From Palsa-1248 sp963737835 (GTDB lineage Bacteria > Gemmatimonadota > Gemmatimonadetes > Gemmatimonadales > Gemmatimonadaceae), in the NCBI GenBank assembly GCA_963737835.1, contig CAVTUH010000002.1, positions 62,001-126,000 on the forward strand: DNA of 64,000 nt, given 5' to 3'. The first letter of the stretch is position 1. Every line of letters starts with the position of its first letter. A program made the position numbers and the translations under genes. Of this stretch, positions 61,359 to 64,000 are shown piece by piece. The notes under the pieces were generated by a model, which worked only from the letters and a program-made list of their open reading frames with translations, made no database searches and was not told where the DNA came from.

Positions 61359-61886
61359 GTGCTCGTCACGGACCGCCTGGAACTCGTGCCCGCCATGGTA
61401 CAGACGACCCGTGCGGCGCTCAGCGACCTGCCCGGCCTCGGTCGCGCGCTTCGCGCAACGATACCGCCTAGCTGGCCCCCGGAGTTGCTCGACCGCCCGG
61501 CGCTCGAGTTCACGCTCGACAAGCTCCGGCAAGGACCGTCACAGGCTGCGTGGTGGCTCTACTTCGTCGTGCTGCGCGATGAGTCGGACAGTCGCACGCT
61601 GGTCGGCAGCGTTGGGTACAAAGGGCCGCCTACCGAGGATGGGACTGTCGAGGTGGGGTACGGCATTCTGCCAGAGTATCAGCGCCGCGGTTACGCCTCG
61701 GAGGCCGTGCGCATGCTGGTCGCCACCGCGTTTGCCGTGCCCACCGTCCGCCGCGTCATCGCCGAAACGCTCCCCGAGCTCATCGCCTCGATCGGCGTGA
61801 TGACGAAATGCGGGTTCACGTTCATCGGTGACGGATCGGAGCCGGGGGTGATACGGTATGAGCTACAGCGGGACGTTGGACGTTAG
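61359..61886 (+). CDS. GNAT N-acetyltransferase (RimJ/RimL-like)
   Basis: 175 residues from GTG 61359. LVTDRLELVPA opens the fold as in RimL-type enzymes; VEVGYGILPEYQRRGYASEA is the acetyl-CoA motif (Q/RxxG-x-A), and IASIGVMTKCGFTFIGDG is the C-terminal element. It would acetylate an N-terminal or side-chain amine, for example of a ribosomal protein or an antibiotic. The last codons (RDVGR) and the TAG are encoded by the left arm of the class A element 61871-61985. Confidence 0.85.
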   Translation: MLVTDRLELVPAMVQTTRAALSDLPGLGRALRATIPPSWPPELLDRPALEFTLDKLRQGPSQAAWWLYFVVLRDESDSRTLVGSVGYKGPPTEDGTVEVGYGILPEYQRRGYASEAVRMLVATAFAVPTVRRVIAETLPELIASIGVMTKCGFTFIGDGSEPGVIRYELQRDVGR

Positions 61887-61985
61887 ACGTTGGACGTTGG
61901 AAGACGAACCTCGAGGCCAGCTGGATGCACCGTAGCTGGCCTCGAGGGTTGTCTCTAACGTCCAACGTCTAACGTCCAACGTCTA
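61871..61985. repeat. class A fold-back element (GACGTTR heptads)
   Basis: Left arm GGACGTTGGACGTTAGACGT and TGGACGTTGG; core GAACCTCGAGGCCAGCTGGA, TGCACC, TAGCTGGCCTCGAGGGTTGT; right arm CTCTAACGTCCAACGTCTAA and CGTCCAACGTCTAG. The clearest copy: arms and core are nearly perfect complements. Between two convergent genes. Confidence 0.93.
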
Positions 61986-61990
61986 GCTCC

Positions 61991-63289
61991 TCACACTGGC
62001 TGCTCCAAACTCTCACTCTGCTTCGTGAAGAACTGCGGGCCGCTTTCCGTGATGTGCAGACAGTCCTCGAGGCGGACACCGAACTCGCCATAGATCGCGA
62101 TCGTCGGCTCGTCGCTGAAGCACATGCCTGGCTGGATCGGAGTCTTGTTGCCACGCACGAAGTTGGTCCATTCGTGGCCATCGAGGCCGATGCCGTGTCC
62201 GGTCCGATGCGGCAGGCCCGGCACCTTGTAGTCCGGACCAAAGCCCGCGTCCGTCAGCACCTTTCGCGCCGCCGCATCGACGGATTCGCACGGGGCACCG
62301 ACCTTCGCCGCAGCGAACGCTGCATCCTGCGCCTTGCGCTCGGTCGCCCACACATCGAGCTGGCGCTGGGTTGGCTTGCCCAGGACGGCCATGCGCGTGA
62401 TGTCGGATTCGTAATCCTCAATGCGACAGCCACCGTCGACCAGCACCATGTCGCCTTGCTTGAGCTGCTGCGGCTGGATGCTGCCATGCGGAAACGCCGT
62501 GTATTTGCCAAACGAGATCAGTGCGTAGCCAGCCCCGGCACCCAACTGCTTGTACGCTCCAGCGATCAAGCGGTTCAGGTCTTTTTGGGTCATCCCCTCG
62601 CGCAGCAGCGGGAACACCGTGCGGTAGACCATGATCGTGATATCGTTCGCGCGTTGCAGCAGCGCGATTTCCGCGGGCGACTTGATCATGCGACACCCGG
62701 CAGTGACCGGCGTCGCGATCACGTAGTTGGCGGCCGGCAATTCCTTCCGCACGCCGTCGACAATGAAGAACCGGGTACGCTCCTCCCAGCCGACGTGCGC
62801 CGTTGCGACGCCGCGGTCGCGAAGGATCTGCGCAACGAGATGGTAGGGGCTTTCGTCCTCCTGCCACGTGCGGACGTCGTTGGAGAACTTGATCAGCTCG
62901 CGCGCCCGCATCTCCTCGAACGCAGGCGTGACGTAGGCGAGGTCGCCCGAGGCGGGGATCACGACGACAAAGGGCCGCTCGCTCTGCCCCCACTTCACAC
63001 CGGTGAAGTAGGTCATGGACGACCCGGGCTCGAGGACGATTGCCCCGATCCCCTGCCGCTTCATCAGGCTGCGTGCCTTCTCGATGCGACCCTGTCGCTC
63101 ATCGTCCGAAATCGGCACGACCCCATCGGTCATCGGCTTGAGCTGCGCGATCGGCGCCGGCATCGTGCAGTCGTCGTCTGCCTGGGCACTGGCCATTTTC
63201 TGTCCCTGCTGCTCGCCGCCGTTGCACGCGCCAAGCGCGATGCCGCCAGCCACGGTGGACAGGGTTCGAGTGAACGTGCGACGGTCCAT
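61991..63289 (-). CDS. M24 family (Xaa-Pro-type) metallopeptidase, Tat/lipoprotein leader
   Basis: 432 residues. MDRRTFTRTLSTVAGGIAL then GAC gives a twin-Arg (RRTFTR) plus lipobox leader, so the enzyme is folded before export and lipid-anchored. The pita-bread metal site is intact: MVLVDGGCRIEDYESDITRM (two Asp), GLPHRTGHGIGLDGHEW (His) and MCFSDEPTIAIYGEFGVRLE (Glu, Glu). It would remove an N-terminal residue before Pro, or act as a creatinase-like hydrolase. Divergent from no gene; its start lies 197 bp from the neighbouring lyase. Confidence 0.9.
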   Translation of the reverse strand: MDRRTFTRTLSTVAGGIALGACNGGEQQGQKMASAQADDDCTMPAPIAQLKPMTDGVVPISDDERQGRIEKARSLMKRQGIGAIVLEPGSSMTYFTGVKWGQSERPFVVVIPASGDLAYVTPAFEEMRARELIKFSNDVRTWQEDESPYHLVAQILRDRGVATAHVGWEERTRFFIVDGVRKELPAANYVIATPVTAGCRMIKSPAEIALLQRANDITIMVYRTVFPLLREGMTQKDLNRLIAGAYKQLGAGAGYALISFGKYTAFPHGSIQPQQLKQGDMVLVDGGCRIEDYESDITRMAVLGKPTQRQLDVWATERKAQDAAFAAAKVGAPCESVDAAARKVLTDAGFGPDYKVPGLPHRTGHGIGLDGHEWTNFVRGNKTPIQPGMCFSDEPTIAIYGEFGVRLEDCLHITESGPQFFTKQSESLEQPV

Positions 63290-63396
63290 TGGGAAGTCAC
63301 CGACGAAAAAGAATGAAGACCAATAATCGAGAGATCGCGCGTCTTGCCGGACGGCGCGATGGAAAGGATACGGCCGGTATGGGGAGAGCAGAAGGG

Positions 63397-63467
63397 CAGG
63401 GGGTCAGGGATCAGGATTCAGGGAACCACGACGCAACTACACAACCCGGGCGGCCTGAAGGCCGCCC
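63397..63467. repeat. left-arm heptad remnant and a GGGCGGCC hairpin
   Basis: GGGGGTCAGGGATCAGGATT and CAGGGAAC (63399-63426) is a left arm of the GGGGTCA type without core. At 63448-63467 GGGCGGCC-TGAA-GGCCGCCC is a perfect hairpin with 8-bp arms, close after the end of the reverse-strand lyase gene, where it may act as a terminator. Confidence 0.7.
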
Positions 63468-63485
63468 ATGGTCGGGCCGCGCCCG

Positions 63486-64000
63486 TTACTGTCGGTCGGT
63501 CAAGACGGTCGCCAAGACCGAAATGGCGGCTTCGATGTCAGCATCCGTCACATCGCGGTGGGTGACCATTCGAACGCGTGACGGCGTCCACGCGATGATG
63601 AGCACACCGGCGGCGCGCGCCGCACGGACGACATCGGCCGCGACATGTGGCGCTTCGAGCTCCAGCATCACGATGTTGGTCTGGGGCGCAATCACGTAGA
63701 CTCCCTCGAGACCCGCGAGCGCGTGCGCCAGACGCTTCGCGCGCTCGTGATCGCGCGCAAGGTCCTCCAGGTGGTGATCCAGCGCGTACAGCGCCGCCGC
63801 AGCAAGAATACCATTTTGCCGCATCGCACCACCAAACCGCCGCCGCACCGGACGTGCAGCATCGATGAGTGCCGCCGTGCCGGCGAGCACGGACCCTGCG
63901 GGCGCGCCCAGCCCCTTGTCGAAACAGACCATCGCGGTGTCCGCCAGGGCCGCGAGGTCGCGCGGCGCGAGTTGCAGTGCGATCGCCGCATTCCAGATGC
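63486..64000 (-). CDS. threonine aldolase-like beta-eliminating lyase, 5' end outside window
   Basis: The visible C-terminal 171 residues are in frame to the window's right edge (IWNAAIALQL upstream of TAMVCFDKGLGAPAGSVLAG). The segment VCFDKGLGAP holds the PLP lysine of low-specificity threonine aldolases; FGGAMRQNGILAAAALYALD and the closing strands (TNIVMLELEAPHV, RMVTHRDVTDADIEAA) fit the same family. It would cleave L-threonine or L-allo-threonine to glycine and acetaldehyde. The first half, including the substrate-binding His, lies outside. Confidence 0.85.
   Translation of the reverse strand, partial: IWNAAIALQLAPRDLAALADTAMVCFDKGLGAPAGSVLAGTAALIDAARPVRRRFGGAMRQNGILAAAALYALDHHLEDLARDHERAKRLAHALAGLEGVYVIAPQTNIVMLELEAPHVAADVVRAARAAGVLIIAWTPSRVRMVTHRDVTDADIEAAISVLATVLTDRQ

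Noticed and set aside
42060..61985. CRISPR arrays, because of many short regular repeats
   Set aside because: Units are contiguous 7-mers without unique spacers, arranged as inverted arms; no cas genes are present.
31600..61985. Class A elements as ordinary rho-independent terminators
   Set aside because: Most lack a T run, several lie between tandem genes or divergent starts (52803), and the iterated arms are not needed for termination. Terminator activity in some is still possible.
62054..63316. 420-codon open frame opposite the M24 peptidase
   Set aside because: Arg/His/Asp-rich composition with no motifs; it is the high-GC complement of a gene with an intact metal site.
1..64000. tRNA, rRNA, riboswitch or phage genes
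   Set aside because: No cloverleaf, rRNA core, known riboswitch core or phage structural motif was recognised on reading both strands; a covariance-model scan would be needed to exclude small RNAs.

Overview
The window is high-GC bacterial chromosome with no rRNA, tRNA, CRISPR or phage genes. The gene content suggests a soil or sediment Gemmatimonadota-like heterotroph: an ADOP-type ABC permease, a bacterial Ig-like surface protein, YXWGXW-repeat and TonB-domain-like secreted proteins, S9, M1, M20 and M24 peptidases, MASE1 histidine kinases and two EmrB-type exporters. The lineage is inferred from gene style, not from a marker gene.

Layout. 1-11.1 kb is partly decayed: the end of an S9 peptidase, an IS3 integrase remnant, RidA, a large Ig-like protein, an M1-peptidase-like protein that has lost its zinc site, a frameshifted secreted-protein gene and the tail of an ABC permease. 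11.1-17.6 kb holds small secreted and VOC proteins, an SbmA/ABCD-type transporter with a degenerate ATPase, and a VapBC-like pair with a palindromic operator. 17.8-25.3 kb is transport: ADOP permease, a PadR-controlled ABC-2 exporter and an MFS exporter. 25.2-26.1 kb is a DUF4258/DUF2283 pair bracketed by 45-bp direct repeats. 26-34.7 kb has two paralogous MASE1-PAS-GAF-PAS histidine kinases around an aminotransferase and a frameshifted DoxX gene. 35-45 kb has amino-acid and imino-acid genes (ornithine-cyclodeaminase family, aminotransferase, proline-racemase family), a CGNR regulator divergent from an EamA transporter, a YkgJ Cys-cluster gene coupled to a repeat-rich secreted protein, and EmrB. 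45.5-64 kb has a TonB-like protein, an N-succinylamino-acid racemase pathway operon, glutaminyl cyclase, PAP2 phosphatase, threonine dehydratase-like enzyme, P450, PBP4-type carboxypeptidase, an ABC exporter, GNAT, M24 peptidase and a threonine-aldolase-like lyase.

Metabolic theme. Several enzymes fit scavenging of D-, N-acylated or modified amino acids and peptides: GNAT/racemase/M20 hydrolase (D- to L-amino acids), a Ser/Thr-type proline racemase homologue (predicted trans-3-hydroxy-L-proline dehydratase) with an OCD-family protein that could reduce its product, PLP lyases, two aminotransferases and peptidases.

The most striking non-genic signal is a set of intergenic fold-back elements, dense from about 31 kb onward. 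Each complete copy has two inverted arms made of tandem 7-bp units flanking a conserved palindromic core. Different copies use different 7-bp vocabularies around a similar core, and six neighbouring genes take their stop codon from the repeat. Two further palindrome families (a GGGCGACGC-type hairpin and a pyrimidine-tract plus hairpin) lie among them, often adjacent to each other. They look like a REP/MITE-like system; no mobilising gene is visible here.
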